A stretch of DNA of 64,000 bases from SIG440 sp045631525 (GCA_045631525.1 JAZQUY010000028.1:9878-73877), one strand, 5' to 3'. Shown: positions 24,495-33,036, counted from the first letter of the stretch. A program made the numbers and translations. Notes: generated from the letters alone by a model not told the origin.

Positions 24495-24658
24495 ATAACA
24501 GTATATGGAAAATATTGAACAAAAGACAAATCTAAAATTCGTCAAAATGAACAAAGTTTAATCTTACATTTTTTTACATATACCTCCAAACCCTTGCCAC
24601 AGTAGATTTCGACGAATTAAGTAAAAAAATGTAATAAAGGAAAGACGAAGAATAGATG
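24495..24658. other. Intergenic region upstream of nrd promoter with two interleaved inverted repeats
   Basis: No gene is seen here. TTACATTTTTTTAC at 24564-24577 has a perfect inverted copy at 24621-24634, and AATTCGTC at 24537-24544 has one at 24611-24618. The two pairs interleave rather than nest, so they look more like protein-binding DNA sites than one hairpin. The motif at 24564 recurs at 12461. Confidence 0.45.
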
Positions 24659-24687
24659 TTGACAAAAAATAGGGACTGCTATATAAT
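24659..24687 (+). promoter_or_regulatory. Consensus sigma-A promoter of the nrdG-nrdD-trxB operon
   Basis: Perfect TTGACA (24659-24664), a 17-base spacer and perfect TATAAT (24682-24687). Such a strong promoter would need repression, which fits the NrdR-box-like site just downstream. Confidence 0.9.
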
Positions 24688-24718
24688 AGCATATGTAGTG
24701 CATTTGAGGTTTTTTGAA

Positions 24719-24734
24719 ACTCAATATATTGTGT
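24719..24734. promoter_or_regulatory. NrdR-box-like operator
   Basis: ACTCAATATATTGTGT matches the palindrome ACACAATATATTGTGT at 15 of 16 positions. It lies about 30 bases downstream of the likely transcription start. A weaker second half-match, ending in CATATGTAGTG, overlaps the -10 region at 24686-24701, 33 bases upstream by box start. NrdR represses nrd operons through paired boxes. Confidence 0.65.
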
Positions 24735-24799
24735 TTTTGTGAAAATTACGCACAAGTCCCTCAAAGGCGTTGAAATTGCTTGACGAAGGGGGATTTGGA

Positions 24800-25489
24800 A
24801 TGAAAATTTGCGGCCTTATGAAGACGACCTTGCTTGATTTCCCAGGGAAAGTAGCTTGCACGGTTTTTCTTGGCGGATGCAACCTCAGGTGTCATTTTTG
24901 TCACAATTCTGCCCTTGCTTTTGAGGAAAATGGAGACTTTGTTTCTGGAAATGAGTTTTTTGCATTTCTTGACAGACGAAAAGGGGTCTTGGATGCGGTT
25001 TGTGTAAGCGGTGGCGAACCCCTTATGCACAAAGAGGTTTTTGAGTTTCTCAAAAAGATAAAGAATATGGGATTTTTGGTGAAGCTTGATACCAACGGAT
25101 GCTTCCCTGAAATGCTTGAAAGGGCGTTGGCGAGTGGAAGCCTCGACTATGTAGCAATGGACATAAAGGGCTGCCTTTCGGCATATGGAAGATGTGTAGG
25201 ATTGAATAATTTTGATACATCAAAAATAAAAGAGTCTATTGAGCTTTTGAAAAATTCCAACATTGACCATGAATTTCGTACCACAGTTGTCAAAGGGTTA
25301 CATTCAAAAGAGAGCCTTGTGGATATTGCAAAGCTTATTGCGGGTGAAAAGAGATATTTTCTGCAAGGGTTTAAAATGAGCGATGGTGTTCCCGATAAGA
25401 CATTATCAGAATTTACAAAAGAAGAAATGGAAAATTTGCTCAAAGCGGTGAGGGAGTACGTTCCTGATGCTGAGTTGAGAGGAATATAA
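24800..25489 (+). CDS. nrdG: Anaerobic ribonucleotide reductase activating protein (radical SAM)
   Basis: This activase uses a 4Fe-4S cluster and S-adenosylmethionine to install the glycyl radical on NrdD. The 229-residue protein has the radical SAM motif C27-x3-C31-x2-C34 in GGCNLRCHFC and the SGGEPL motif near residue 77. It is longer than the roughly 155-residue E. coli NrdG and fits the longer NrdG-type activase group. The ATG at 24800 follows GAAGGGGG by 7 bases. It is first in an operon with nrdD, 46 bases downstream. Confidence 0.9.
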   Translation: MKICGLMKTTLLDFPGKVACTVFLGGCNLRCHFCHNSALAFEENGDFVSGNEFFAFLDRRKGVLDAVCVSGGEPLMHKEVFEFLKKIKNMGFLVKLDTNGCFPEMLERALASGSLDYVAMDIKGCLSAYGRCVGLNNFDTSKIKESIELLKNSNIDHEFRTTVVKGLHSKESLVDIAKLIAGEKRYFLQGFKMSDGVPDKTLSEFTKEEMENLLKAVREYVPDAELRGI

Positions 25490-25535
25490 ATAAAAATTAC
25501 AGCAGAAAAGCTGATAGAAAAACGGAGGGGAAATT

Positions 25536-27884
25536 ATGTATAAGGTAAAAAAGAGAGATAACAAGCTTGTCGAGTTTGATTTGTCCAAAATCAGTGACGC
25601 TATGCTTCAGGCTTTTGAGGCGCAGAACAGACAATATAATCAGAACATCATAGACTTTTTGGCGCTGAAAGTCACAGCTGACTTTGAGCCAAAGGTAAAG
25701 GAAGATGCAATATCAGTAGAAGACATTCAGGACAGCGTTGAGTCTGTGCTTGTTCAGGCTGGGTATGCTGATGTTGCAAAGGCATACATCCTTTACAGAA
25801 AGCTGCACGAAAAAATGCGTAATATGCAGTCAACCATCCTTGACTATAAAGAGGTTGTTGACAATTACGTAAAAATCAATGACTGGCGTGTTAAGGAGAA
25901 TTCTACCGTTACATATTCTGTGGGCGGTCTTATTCTTTCAAACTCGGGTGCTATCACCGCAAATTATTGGCTCAGCGAAATTTATGATGAGGAAATTGCA
26001 AACGCCCACAGAAATGCGGATATTCATATTCACGACCTTTCGATGCTCACAGGTTATTGTGCAGGTTGGTCGTTGAAACAGCTTATTCAGGAAGGTCTTG
26101 GTGGCGTTGAGGGAAAGATTACATCTTCTCCTGCAAGTCACCTTGCTACCCTCTGCAACCAGATGGTTAACTTCCTTGGAATTATGCAGAATGAATGGGC
26201 AGGTGCTCAGGCGTTCAGCTCTTTTGATACATATCTTGCGCCTTTTGTAAAGGTGGACAATCTCAGCTATGACCAGGTTAAAAAGTGTATTGAGTCCTTT
26301 ATTTATGGTGTAAACACTCCGTCGCGTTGGGGAACTCAGGCTCCGTTCTCAAACATCACACTTGACTGGACTGTTCCTGCGGACCTTGCTGAGCTCCCTG
26401 CCATTGTTGGCGGCAAAGAAATGGACTTCAAGTATAAAGATTGTAAGAAAGAAATGGATATGGTCAACCGTGCGTTCATTGAAACAATGATAGAGGGCGA
26501 TGCAAATGGCCGTGGATTCCAGTATCCTATTCCTACATATTCAATCACCAGTAATTTTGACTGGTCAGAGACAGAAAACAACAAGCTTCTCTTTGAGATG
26601 ACATCAAAGTATGGTACGCCTTACTTCTCAAACTATATCAACAGCGATATGGAACCAAGCGATGTCCGCAGTATGTGCTGCCGTCTTAGACTTGACCTTC
26701 GTGAGCTCAGAAAGAAATCAGGTGGTTTCTTTGGTAGTGGTGAAAGTACAGGTTCTGTTGGTGTTGTTACCATCAATATGCCGAGAATTGCTTATCTTGC
26801 AAAGGATGAAGAAGATTTCTTCAAGCGCCTTGACAAGCTTATGGATATTTCGGCTCGTTCTCTTAAAGTAAAGAGAGATATTATTACAAGACTTCTTGAT
26901 GAGGGACTTTATCCATATACAAAGAGATATCTCGGCACATTCAATAACCATTTCTCAACCATTGGTCTTATTGGTATGAACGAGGTTGGACTTAATGCGA
27001 AATGGCTTGGCAAGGATATGACAAGCCCCGAAACACAGGAATTCACCAAGAAGGTTCTCAATCATATGAGAGACAGACTTTCTGACTATCAGGAAAAATA
27101 CGGCGACCTTTATAACCTTGAAGCAACCCCTGCTGAGTCAACTACATATCGTTTGGCAAAGCACGATGTGAAGAGATATCCTGATATTATAACAGCGGCA
27201 GAAGAGGGCGGAACACCTTACTACACAAACAGCTCGCATCTTCCTGTTGGCTTCACTTCTGATATTTTTGATGCTCTTGATATTCAGGATGAGCTTCAGA
27301 CCCTTTATACATCAGGAACAGTATTCCATGCATTTCTTGGCGAAAAGCTTCCCACATGGAAAGCAGCTGCTGACCTTGTGAGAAAGATTGCTGAAAATTA
27401 CAAGCTGCCTTATTACACATTGTCACCAACATATTCCGTTTGTCGTGAGCATGGATATTTGATAGGTGAGCAGGATAAGTGCCCAATCTGTGGTGGTCAG
27501 ACCGAGGTTTACAGCAGAATTACCGGTTATTATCGTCCGGTTCGCAACTGGAATGACGGAAAGACTCAGGAATATAAAGAAAGAAAGCTTTATGACATTG
27601 AAAATTCTGTTCTTAAAAAGGGCGGCGAAAAGGCTGATTGTGCGTGTGAAAACGGCTTGATGCTTTTTACCACCAAGACCTGTCCAAACTGTAATGCTGC
27701 AAAAGCTGTTTTGGAAAAGAACAATATTGGGTATAATATTGTTGATGCGGAAGCTGACGCTACCCTTACTGAAAAGTTTGGTATTCGTCAGGCACCCACA
27801 CTGGTTGCAGTGAACGGCTGTGATGTTCAAAAATTTGCTGGTGTTGGCGAAATCAGAAAGTATATTGAGTCGATTAAGGGCTAG
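25536..27884 (+). CDS. nrdD: Anaerobic (class III) ribonucleoside-triphosphate reductase with fused glutaredoxin-like domain
   Basis: NrdD reduces NTPs to dNTPs without oxygen, using a glycyl radical. Domain order over 782 residues: an ATP-cone regulatory domain (about 1-95), the catalytic barrel, a C-terminal Zn-binding segment (SVCREHGYL and CPICGG, about 635-652) and the glycyl radical motif RITGYYRPV with G664. About 90 further residues form a thioredoxin/glutaredoxin-like domain. That domain has C716-x2-C719 in TKTCPNCNAA and a QAPTLV cis-proline loop near residue 753. Class III enzymes typically use formate as reductant, but some use thiol redoxins. A built-in redoxin with trxB directly downstream argues for thioredoxin-reductase-fed reduction here. 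Confidence 0.94.
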   Translation: MYKVKKRDNKLVEFDLSKISDAMLQAFEAQNRQYNQNIIDFLALKVTADFEPKVKEDAISVEDIQDSVESVLVQAGYADVAKAYILYRKLHEKMRNMQSTILDYKEVVDNYVKINDWRVKENSTVTYSVGGLILSNSGAITANYWLSEIYDEEIANAHRNADIHIHDLSMLTGYCAGWSLKQLIQEGLGGVEGKITSSPASHLATLCNQMVNFLGIMQNEWAGAQAFSSFDTYLAPFVKVDNLSYDQVKKCIESFIYGVNTPSRWGTQAPFSNITLDWTVPADLAELPAIVGGKEMDFKYKDCKKEMDMVNRAFIETMIEGDANGRGFQYPIPTYSITSNFDWSETENNKLLFEMTSKYGTPYFSNYINSDMEPSDVRSMCCRLRLDLRELRKKSGGFFGSGESTGSVGVVTINMPRIAYLAKDEEDFFKRLDKLMDISARSLKVKRDIITRLLDEGLYPYTKRYLGTFNNHFSTIGLIGMNEVGLNAKWLGKDMTSPETQEFTKKVLNHMRDRLSDYQEKYGDLYNLEATPAESTTYRLAKHDVKRYPDIITAAEEGGTPYYTNSSHLPVGFTSDIFDALDIQDELQTLYTSGTVFHAFLGEKLPTWKAAADLVRKIAENYKLPYYTLSPTYSVCREHGYLIGEQDKCPICGGQTEVYSRITGYYRPVRNWNDGKTQEYKERKLYDIENSVLKKGGEKADCACENGLMLFTTKTCPNCNAAKAVLEKNNIGYNIVDAEADATLTEKFGIRQAPTLVAVNGCDVQKFAGVGEIRKYIESIKG

Positions 27885-27894
27885 AAAATCTCAG

Positions 27895-27926
27895 GTAGCC
27901 GAAACGTAATTGTTTCGGCTACTTTT
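27895..27926 (+). terminator. Hairpin with T-run between nrdD and trxB (attenuator-like)
   Basis: GTAGCCGAAAC pairs with GTTTCGGCTAC and is followed by TTTT. It would reduce, not necessarily abolish, read-through into trxB. Confidence 0.75.
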
Positions 27927-27938
27927 GTGAAAGGAAAA

Positions 27939-28853
27939 ATGAAGATGCTTTATGACATTGTTATAATCGGCGGAGGCCCTGCGGGGCTTACTGCGGCGCT
28001 TTATGCACTCCGTGCCGAAAAGACGGTTTTAGTAATTGAAAAAATGGGGCTTGGGGGACAGATTGCCCTTTCTGAGCACGTGGAAAACTTCCCTGGAACA
28101 CCCAAAATGAGTGGCATGGAGTTTGCTTCAAATCTTGCATCTCAGGTGGAAGCTTTGGGTGGCGTGATTGAATATGAGACAGTTCTTGAAATCAAGGATG
28201 GAAATCCCAAAACTGTGGTTACCGATTTTGGCGAGCACCAGGGTAAATGCGTGATTATTGCAACGGGTGTTACAAATCGTCGGCTTGGAATTGAGGGCGA
28301 AGAGGGCCTCATCGGCAGGGGTATTTCTTTTTGTGCTGTATGTGACGGCTCTTTTTACAAGAACAAGACGGTTGCGGTAATCGGCGGAGGGAATACAGCT
28401 GTTGAGGATGCTATTTATCTTTCAAACATTGCAGAAAAAGTATATCTTGTTCACAGGCGAGCAGAGTTTCGGGCAGAAAGCCGTCTTGTACGTGAGCTTG
28501 AGGGAAAGCAGAATGTGGAGCTTGTCCTTGACAGCGTGCCCGAAAAATTTGTTGATGATGGTGGATTTAAGGGTGTGGAGGTTGTGAATGTAAAGACTCA
28601 GGAGAAACGTTTTCTCAAGATTGATGGCGCATTTGTTGCTGTTGGTCAAATTCCTCAGAGTGACATTTTCAAGGGCTTTATCAATCTCGATGAGAGTGGA
28701 TATATCGCATCAGGAGAAGATTGTCGCACCAATGTGGAGGGCGTTTTTGTGGCAGGTGACTGCAGAAATAAAACTGTCCGACAGCTTACTACTGCTGTGG
28801 GTGACGGAAGTGTTGCGGCGCTTGCGGCTTGTGATTATTTGCTTAATAAGTAA
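27939..28853 (+). CDS. trxB: Thioredoxin reductase-type FAD/NAD(P)-disulfide oxidoreductase
   Basis: This flavoprotein moves electrons to a dithiol redoxin. The 304-residue protein has the FAD motif GGGPAGLTAA near residue 9, the redox-active C132-A-V-C135 followed by DG, the NAD(P)-site GGGNTA near residue 149 and the C-terminal VFVAGDCR. The CAVC active site departs slightly from the common CATC but keeps both Cys residues. The start at 27939 follows AAAGG by 4 bases, and an ATG at 27945 is also possible. Placement after nrdD suggests it reduces NrdD's fused redoxin domain; it could equally use a free thioredoxin, and the cofactor (NADPH, NADH or ferredoxin) cannot be read with certainty. 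Confidence 0.9.
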   Translation: MKMLYDIVIIGGGPAGLTAALYALRAEKTVLVIEKMGLGGQIALSEHVENFPGTPKMSGMEFASNLASQVEALGGVIEYETVLEIKDGNPKTVVTDFGEHQGKCVIIATGVTNRRLGIEGEEGLIGRGISFCAVCDGSFYKNKTVAVIGGGNTAVEDAIYLSNIAEKVYLVHRRAEFRAESRLVRELEGKQNVELVLDSVPEKFVDDGGFKGVEVVNVKTQEKRFLKIDGAFVAVGQIPQSDIFKGFINLDESGYIASGEDCRTNVEGVFVAGDCRNKTVRQLTTAVGDGSVAALAACDYLLNK

Positions 28854-28868
28854 AGTTTGATATATAAG

Positions 28869-28909
28869 TAAAGCCTCGACTGTTTATAAGCCGGGGCTTT
28901 GAGTTTTTT
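28869..28909. terminator. Terminator between convergent trxB and spoVT
   Basis: AAAGCCTCG at 28870 pairs (with wobble) with CCGGGGCTTT, followed on the plus strand by TTTTTT. It abuts the spoVT stop codon and may serve both strands. Confidence 0.7.
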
Positions 28910-29447
28910 ATTCAATGGTTTTTCCAAGGAAAGCGGCGGCAGACTCTGCAAGCTTTTGTTCAAGTTCTCCAAAGCTTTCTTTTTCCGGAGAGGAGAGGAA
29001 CATGACTGTTCCTATGGCGTCGCCGTCATAGATGATGGGTGCGGCAATTCCTGCCATGAGGGAATCATTGCTGTCAGATACAGTGATATTTTTTTCGCCG
29101 TTTTTGAGGACAAAGGTGCTTTTTTGAGACATTACCTTTTCAATGTCGTCCGAAATTTTTTTGTTCATAAGCTCCTTTTTTGAAACACCTGAAACTGCGA
29201 TGACGGTGTCTTTATCCGAAATACACGCTGGAATTCCTGCGGTGTGGGCAAGGGCTTCGGCGTATTGACTTGCAAACTCGCCAAGCTCGCCTATGGGTGA
29301 ATATTTTTTGAAAATAACTGTGCCGTCGCTTTCTGTATAAATTTCGAGTGGGTCGCCCTCGCGGATGCGCATAGTGCGGCGGATTTCCTTTGGAATAACA
29401 ACACGTCCAAGGTCGTCTATTCTTCTAACAATTCCTGTTGCTTTCAT
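28908..29447 (-). CDS. spoVT: Stage V sporulation protein T (AbrB/GAF regulator)
   Basis: SpoVT is a forespore transcription regulator acting on sigma-G genes and spore coat and germination functions. The 179-residue protein is close to the family's 178. The N-terminal AbrB swapped-hairpin domain begins MKATGIVRRIDDLGRVVIP, and a GAF domain occupies the C-terminal two thirds. The ATG at 29447 follows AAAGGAG by 10 bases; a longer reading upstream would add an unrelated hydrophobic leader. I could not identify a confident sigma-G promoter. Confidence 0.94.
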   Translation of the reverse strand: MKATGIVRRIDDLGRVVIPKEIRRTMRIREGDPLEIYTESDGTVIFKKYSPIGELGEFASQYAEALAHTAGIPACISDKDTVIAVSGVSKKELMNKKISDDIEKVMSQKSTFVLKNGEKNITVSDSNDSLMAGIAAPIIYDGDAIGTVMFLSSPEKESFGELEQKLAESAAAFLGKTIE

Positions 29448-29682
29448 ATAATAAGTGCTCCTTTTGGTTGATTTTACAAATCTATTATTTGAAATTGCGA
29501 GAATTTTATCCAAAGAAATTCTTGGAATATTTGTTAAGATTGGTAGCCTGAGACAAAAGTAAATAAAAATTTTCAGAATTATTAAAATAATATAGATTTT
29601 TTTGAAAACTTGTGATACAATAAAAAGGATGCAAAAAATGGATTTCAAATTGCATCAATAATCAATTTGGAGCAGTGCGAAA

Positions 29683-30126
29683 ATGAAAAAGGTTGAAATT
29701 TTCACTGACGGTGCTTGTAGCGGAAATCCCGGTCCCGGCGGATATGGTGTGGTGCTTCGGTATAACGGAGCGGAAAAAGAGCTTTCTGGAGGGGAAACAA
29801 TGACCACCAATAACCGCATGGAGCTTACTGCGGCGATAGAGGGGTTAAAAGCGCTCAAAGAACGATGCAGCGTCACTCTCTACAGTGATTCGAAATATCT
29901 CGTTGATGCGATAAATTGCGGCTGGGCTCTTAAGTGGCGTGAAAGCGGCTGGATGCGCAACAAACGTGATGCGGCGCAGAACCCTGATTTGTGGGAGAGG
30001 CTTCTTGAACTTCTTGATATGCATGAGGTGTGTTTAGTGTGGGTCAAGGGTCATGCAGGGCATCCTGAAAATGAGCGTTGTGACCGTTTGGCAGTTATGG
30101 AGACCGAAAGGCATCGCCAGAGTTAA
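29683..30126 (+). CDS. rnhA: Ribonuclease HI
   Basis: RNase HI degrades the RNA strand of RNA-DNA hybrids using two metal ions. The 147-residue protein has all four acidic catalytic residues: D9 in FTDGACSGNPG, E47 in NNRMELTAA, D69 in LYSDSKYL and D134 in NERCDRLA. The KGHAGHPENE loop carries the usual His. Its neighbours are iscS on the same strand and spoVT divergent. Confidence 0.96.
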   Translation: MKKVEIFTDGACSGNPGPGGYGVVLRYNGAEKELSGGETMTTNNRMELTAAIEGLKALKERCSVTLYSDSKYLVDAINCGWALKWRESGWMRNKRDAAQNPDLWERLLELLDMHEVCLVWVKGHAGHPENERCDRLAVMETERHRQS

Positions 30127-30234
30127 TTCAAATTGATTAAATTTACGGAGAGGTCTACTTTTCATAGATTTTTACGGACGAAGATTTGTCCGCAAGGTTA
30201 CTCCGCAGTTTTTAAAGGAAAGGTAGTTATCAAT

Positions 30235-31413
30235 ATGGAAACAAAACGAATTTATGTTGACCACGCAGCCACCACCCCTATGAGGCGTGAAGTGCTTGAT
30301 GCCATGATTCCTTATTTTACGGAAAACTTTGGCAATGCATCCACTGTTTATCAGGAGGGAAGAACGGCTAAAAAAGCGGTCAGCGAGGCAAGAGACGCGG
30401 TTGCAAAGGCAATCGGGGCAAATACCGACGAAATATTTTTTACCGGCTCAGGTACGGAAGCGGACAACTGGGCAATCAGAGGTGTTGCCTATGCAAATAA
30501 GGCAAAGGGCAACCATATAATCACATCTGCTGTTGAGCATCACGCGGTGCTTCACACTTGCCAGGCGCTTGAAAAAGAGGGCTTCAGAGTTACCTATTTG
30601 CCAGTGGATGAATTCGGTATGGTGTCACCTGAGGATGTTAAAAACGCTATTTGTGATGAAACAATTCTTGTTACCATTATGACGGCAAACAACGAAATTG
30701 GAACAATTATGCCTATCGAGGAGATTGGAAAGATAACTCGTGAAAAAGGTGTTATTTTCCACACCGATGCTGTTCAGGCAATGGGAATGATGGAAATTGA
30801 TGTGGAAAAGATGGGCGTTGACCTTTTGTCGATGACGGGGCACAAGTTTTATGGACCGAAAGGCAGTGGCGCTCTTTATATAAGAAAGGGAGTAAAGGTT
30901 AAGCCTTTTATTACCGGCGGTGCTCAGGAGAAAAACAAGCGTGCCGGAACAGAGAACGTAGCGTCCATTGTGGGACTTGCAAAGGCTATTTCTCTGGCAA
31001 CAGCTGAAAGATGCGAAAAAGTGCCCAAGCTTGAAAAAATGAGGGATGAATTTATTGACAGAGTTCTTGAAGAAATCCCTTATACAAGGCTCAACGGTCA
31101 CAGAACAAAGAGACTTGCGGGAAATGCCAATATCTCATTTGAATTTATTGAGGGTGAATCACTTCTTTTGATGCTTGATATGCAAGGAATTTCGGCATCC
31201 AGCGGAAGTGCCTGCACGTCAGGGTCGCTTGACCCATCACACGTGCTTTTGGCTATCGGGCTTAAACACGAAGTGGCTCACGGTTCGCTCAGAGTGTCTT
31301 TTGGTGAGAGCAACACTATGGATGATGTAGACAGAATTGTTGATAGCCTAAAAACCATTGTTTCAAGGCTTCGTGAGATGTCGCCACTTTATGAGGCGGT
31401 TAAAAATAAATAG
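30235..31413 (+). CDS. iscS: Cysteine desulfurase (IscS/NifS family)
   Basis: This PLP enzyme removes sulfur from cysteine and passes it as a persulfide to Fe-S and tRNA-thiolation partners. The 392-residue protein starts METKRIYVDHAATTP. The PLP lysine is K204 in SMTGHKFYGPKG, and the catalytic C327 is in SGSACTSGSLDPSHVL, the long mobile loop of the IscS/NifS class. The ATG at 30235 follows AAAGGAAAGG. It lies upstream of nifU and mnmA, so it probably feeds both Fe-S assembly and 2-thiouridine formation. No iscR is adjacent. Confidence 0.93.
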   Translation: METKRIYVDHAATTPMRREVLDAMIPYFTENFGNASTVYQEGRTAKKAVSEARDAVAKAIGANTDEIFFTGSGTEADNWAIRGVAYANKAKGNHIITSAVEHHAVLHTCQALEKEGFRVTYLPVDEFGMVSPEDVKNAICDETILVTIMTANNEIGTIMPIEEIGKITREKGVIFHTDAVQAMGMMEIDVEKMGVDLLSMTGHKFYGPKGSGALYIRKGVKVKPFITGGAQEKNKRAGTENVASIVGLAKAISLATAERCEKVPKLEKMRDEFIDRVLEEIPYTRLNGHRTKRLAGNANISFEFIEGESLLLMLDMQGISASSGSACTSGSLDPSHVLLAIGLKHEVAHGSLRVSFGESNTMDDVDRIVDSLKTIVSRLREMSPLYEAVKNK

Positions 31414-31437
31414 ATTTTACTGAAAGAAGGATAAAAA

Positions 31438-31887
31438 ATGTATAGCGAAAAAGTTATGGATCATTTCTCAAATCCGAGAAATGTGGGAGAAATTGAAGAT
31501 GCAAACGCAGTTGGTCAGGTAGGAAACCCCAAGTGCGGTGATATCATGAAGATTTATATGAAAATCAATGATGATACAAAGGAAATTGAGGACGTTAAGT
31601 TCAAGACTTTTGGTTGTGGTGCGGCCGTTGCTACATCAAGTATGGCGACAGAAATGGTGAAAGGAAAGACCATTGATGAGGCACTTGAAATTACCAATGT
31701 TGCTGTGGCTGAGGCACTTGACGGACTTCCTCCTGTGAAAATGCACTGTTCAAACCTCGCTCAGGAAGCAATTCATTCGGCGATTGCGGATTATTATAAC
31801 CGCAAGGGCATTGACCCCACCCATATTGTTGGATGCAACGGTGATTGTGCTTGCTGTCACCATGGACACAGTGAAGAGGAAGAATAA
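31438..31887 (+). CDS. nifU: NifU/IscU-like Fe-S scaffold with Cys/His-rich tail
   Basis: This scaffold assembles Fe-S clusters with sulfur from the upstream desulfurase. The 149-residue protein has the three ligand Cys residues C33 (NPKCGD), C60 (FGCGAA) and C104 (HCSNLA). Beyond the usual end there is a tail of 17 residues with C133, C137, C139, C140 and H141, H142, H144, then four Glu. The tail looks like an additional metal site, though I know no function for it. The gene belongs to an iscS-nifU-mnmA cluster common in Clostridia. Confidence 0.92.
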   Translation: MYSEKVMDHFSNPRNVGEIEDANAVGQVGNPKCGDIMKIYMKINDDTKEIEDVKFKTFGCGAAVATSSMATEMVKGKTIDEALEITNVAVAEALDGLPPVKMHCSNLAQEAIHSAIADYYNRKGIDPTHIVGCNGDCACCHHGHSEEEE

Positions 31888-31902
31888 AATCTGAAAGGAT
31901 GA

Positions 31903-31930
31903 AAAGGCTGGCGGATGTCAGCCTTTTTAA
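31903..31930 (+). promoter_or_regulatory. Hairpin with T-run just before mnmA start
   Basis: AAGGCTG and CAGCCTT flank an 8-base loop, followed by TTTT and AAAAAA. It sits between nifU and the mnmA start and looks like an attenuator. It leaves no clear ribosome binding site for the start at 31939. Confidence 0.6.
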
Positions 31931-31938
31931 AAAATATT

Positions 31939-33036
31939 ATGGCTGGGAAAAAGGTTGTTATAGGAATGTCAGGTGGCGTTGATTCAAGCGTTGCTGCCGC
32001 ACTTCTTAAGGATAAGGGATATGATGTTGTGGGGCTTACCATGCGTCTGTGGGACGGTGAAATGGTGAATGGGTGCCTCAGTGAGGGGACGTGCTGTTCC
32101 CTTTCTGCTGTGGAGGATGCACGGTATGTCTGCTATAAGCTTGGAATTGAGCATCATGTTATGGATTTTCGTGCTGATTTCGAGAAATATGTAATTGACT
32201 ATTTTGTGGATGAGTATAAAAACGGAAGAACGCCAAATCCGTGTATTGCTTGCAACAAGTTTTTGAAATTTGATGCTATGCTGAAAAAGGCGGGGCTTTT
32301 GGGCGCTGACTATGTGGCAACGGGGCATTATGCAAAAATAGAGTTTGATGAAAAGTCTGGACGGTATCTGCTTAAATGTGCCGAGGCCTTAGGGAAAGAC
32401 CAGACCTATGCCCTTTATTCGTTGACACAGGAGCAACTTTCGAAGACTTTGATGCCTCTTGGGGAGCTTGGTGGAAAGGAAGAAACCAGAAAGATTGCTG
32501 AAGAGAGGGGCCTTGTAACGGCCAAAAAACCTGACAGTATGGAGATTTGTTTTGTTCCTGACAATGATTATGCCGGATTTATAGAAAGGCGTACCGGGGA
32601 AGAGACTATCCCCGGAGATTTTGTGGATGAGGATGGAAATGTTCTTGGAAAGCACAAGGGTATAATTCACTATACAGTCGGTCAGCGAAAAGGTCTTGGA
32701 GTGACATTTGGAAAGCCTATGTTTGTGCTAAAGATTGATGCAGAAAAAAATCAGGTGGTTTTGGGCGAGAAAGGCACAGAATTTTCATCAGAATTGATGG
32801 CGGAAAAGCTTAATTTCATTCCGATTGACGCTCCAAGTGAGCCTATGAGGGTGTTGGCAAAGGTAAGATACAGCGCAAAACCGGCACTTGCTACGGTTAT
32901 ACCGATTGGAGAAGATAAGGCGAGGGTTATATTTGATGAGCCGCAGAGGGCAATAACGCCGGGACAGGCAGTAGTTTTTTATGAAACCGATGGAGAATGT
33001 GTGATCGGTGGCGGAATTATCACAGGAGAGAAATAA
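31939..33036 (+). CDS. mnmA: tRNA-specific 2-thiouridylase
   Basis: MnmA thiolates U34 of tRNAs for Lys, Glu and Gln. The 365-residue protein has the PP-loop ATP motif GMSGGVDSS near residue 9, the catalytic Cys in NPCIACNKFLKF and the second Cys in EICFVPD. The start is uncertain: 31939 gives the conserved N terminus MAGKKVVIGMSGG, but a hairpin lies just upstream and no good Shine-Dalgarno is visible; an ATG at 31915 lies inside that hairpin. Sulfur presumably comes from the IscS product encoded upstream. The stop overlaps the pcrA start by one base. Confidence 0.93.
   Translation: MAGKKVVIGMSGGVDSSVAAALLKDKGYDVVGLTMRLWDGEMVNGCLSEGTCCSLSAVEDARYVCYKLGIEHHVMDFRADFEKYVIDYFVDEYKNGRTPNPCIACNKFLKFDAMLKKAGLLGADYVATGHYAKIEFDEKSGRYLLKCAEALGKDQTYALYSLTQEQLSKTLMPLGELGGKEETRKIAEERGLVTAKKPDSMEICFVPDNDYAGFIERRTGEETIPGDFVDEDGNVLGKHKGIIHYTVGQRKGLGVTFGKPMFVLKIDAEKNQVVLGEKGTEFSSELMAEKLNFIPIDAPSEPMRVLAKVRYSAKPALATVIPIGEDKARVIFDEPQRAITPGQAVVFYETDGECVIGGGIITGEK

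Noticed and set aside
24370..24799. tRNA or rRNA gene in the post-tuf gap
   Set aside because: No cloverleaf, T-loop or rRNA sequence could be found; the hairpins are terminators.
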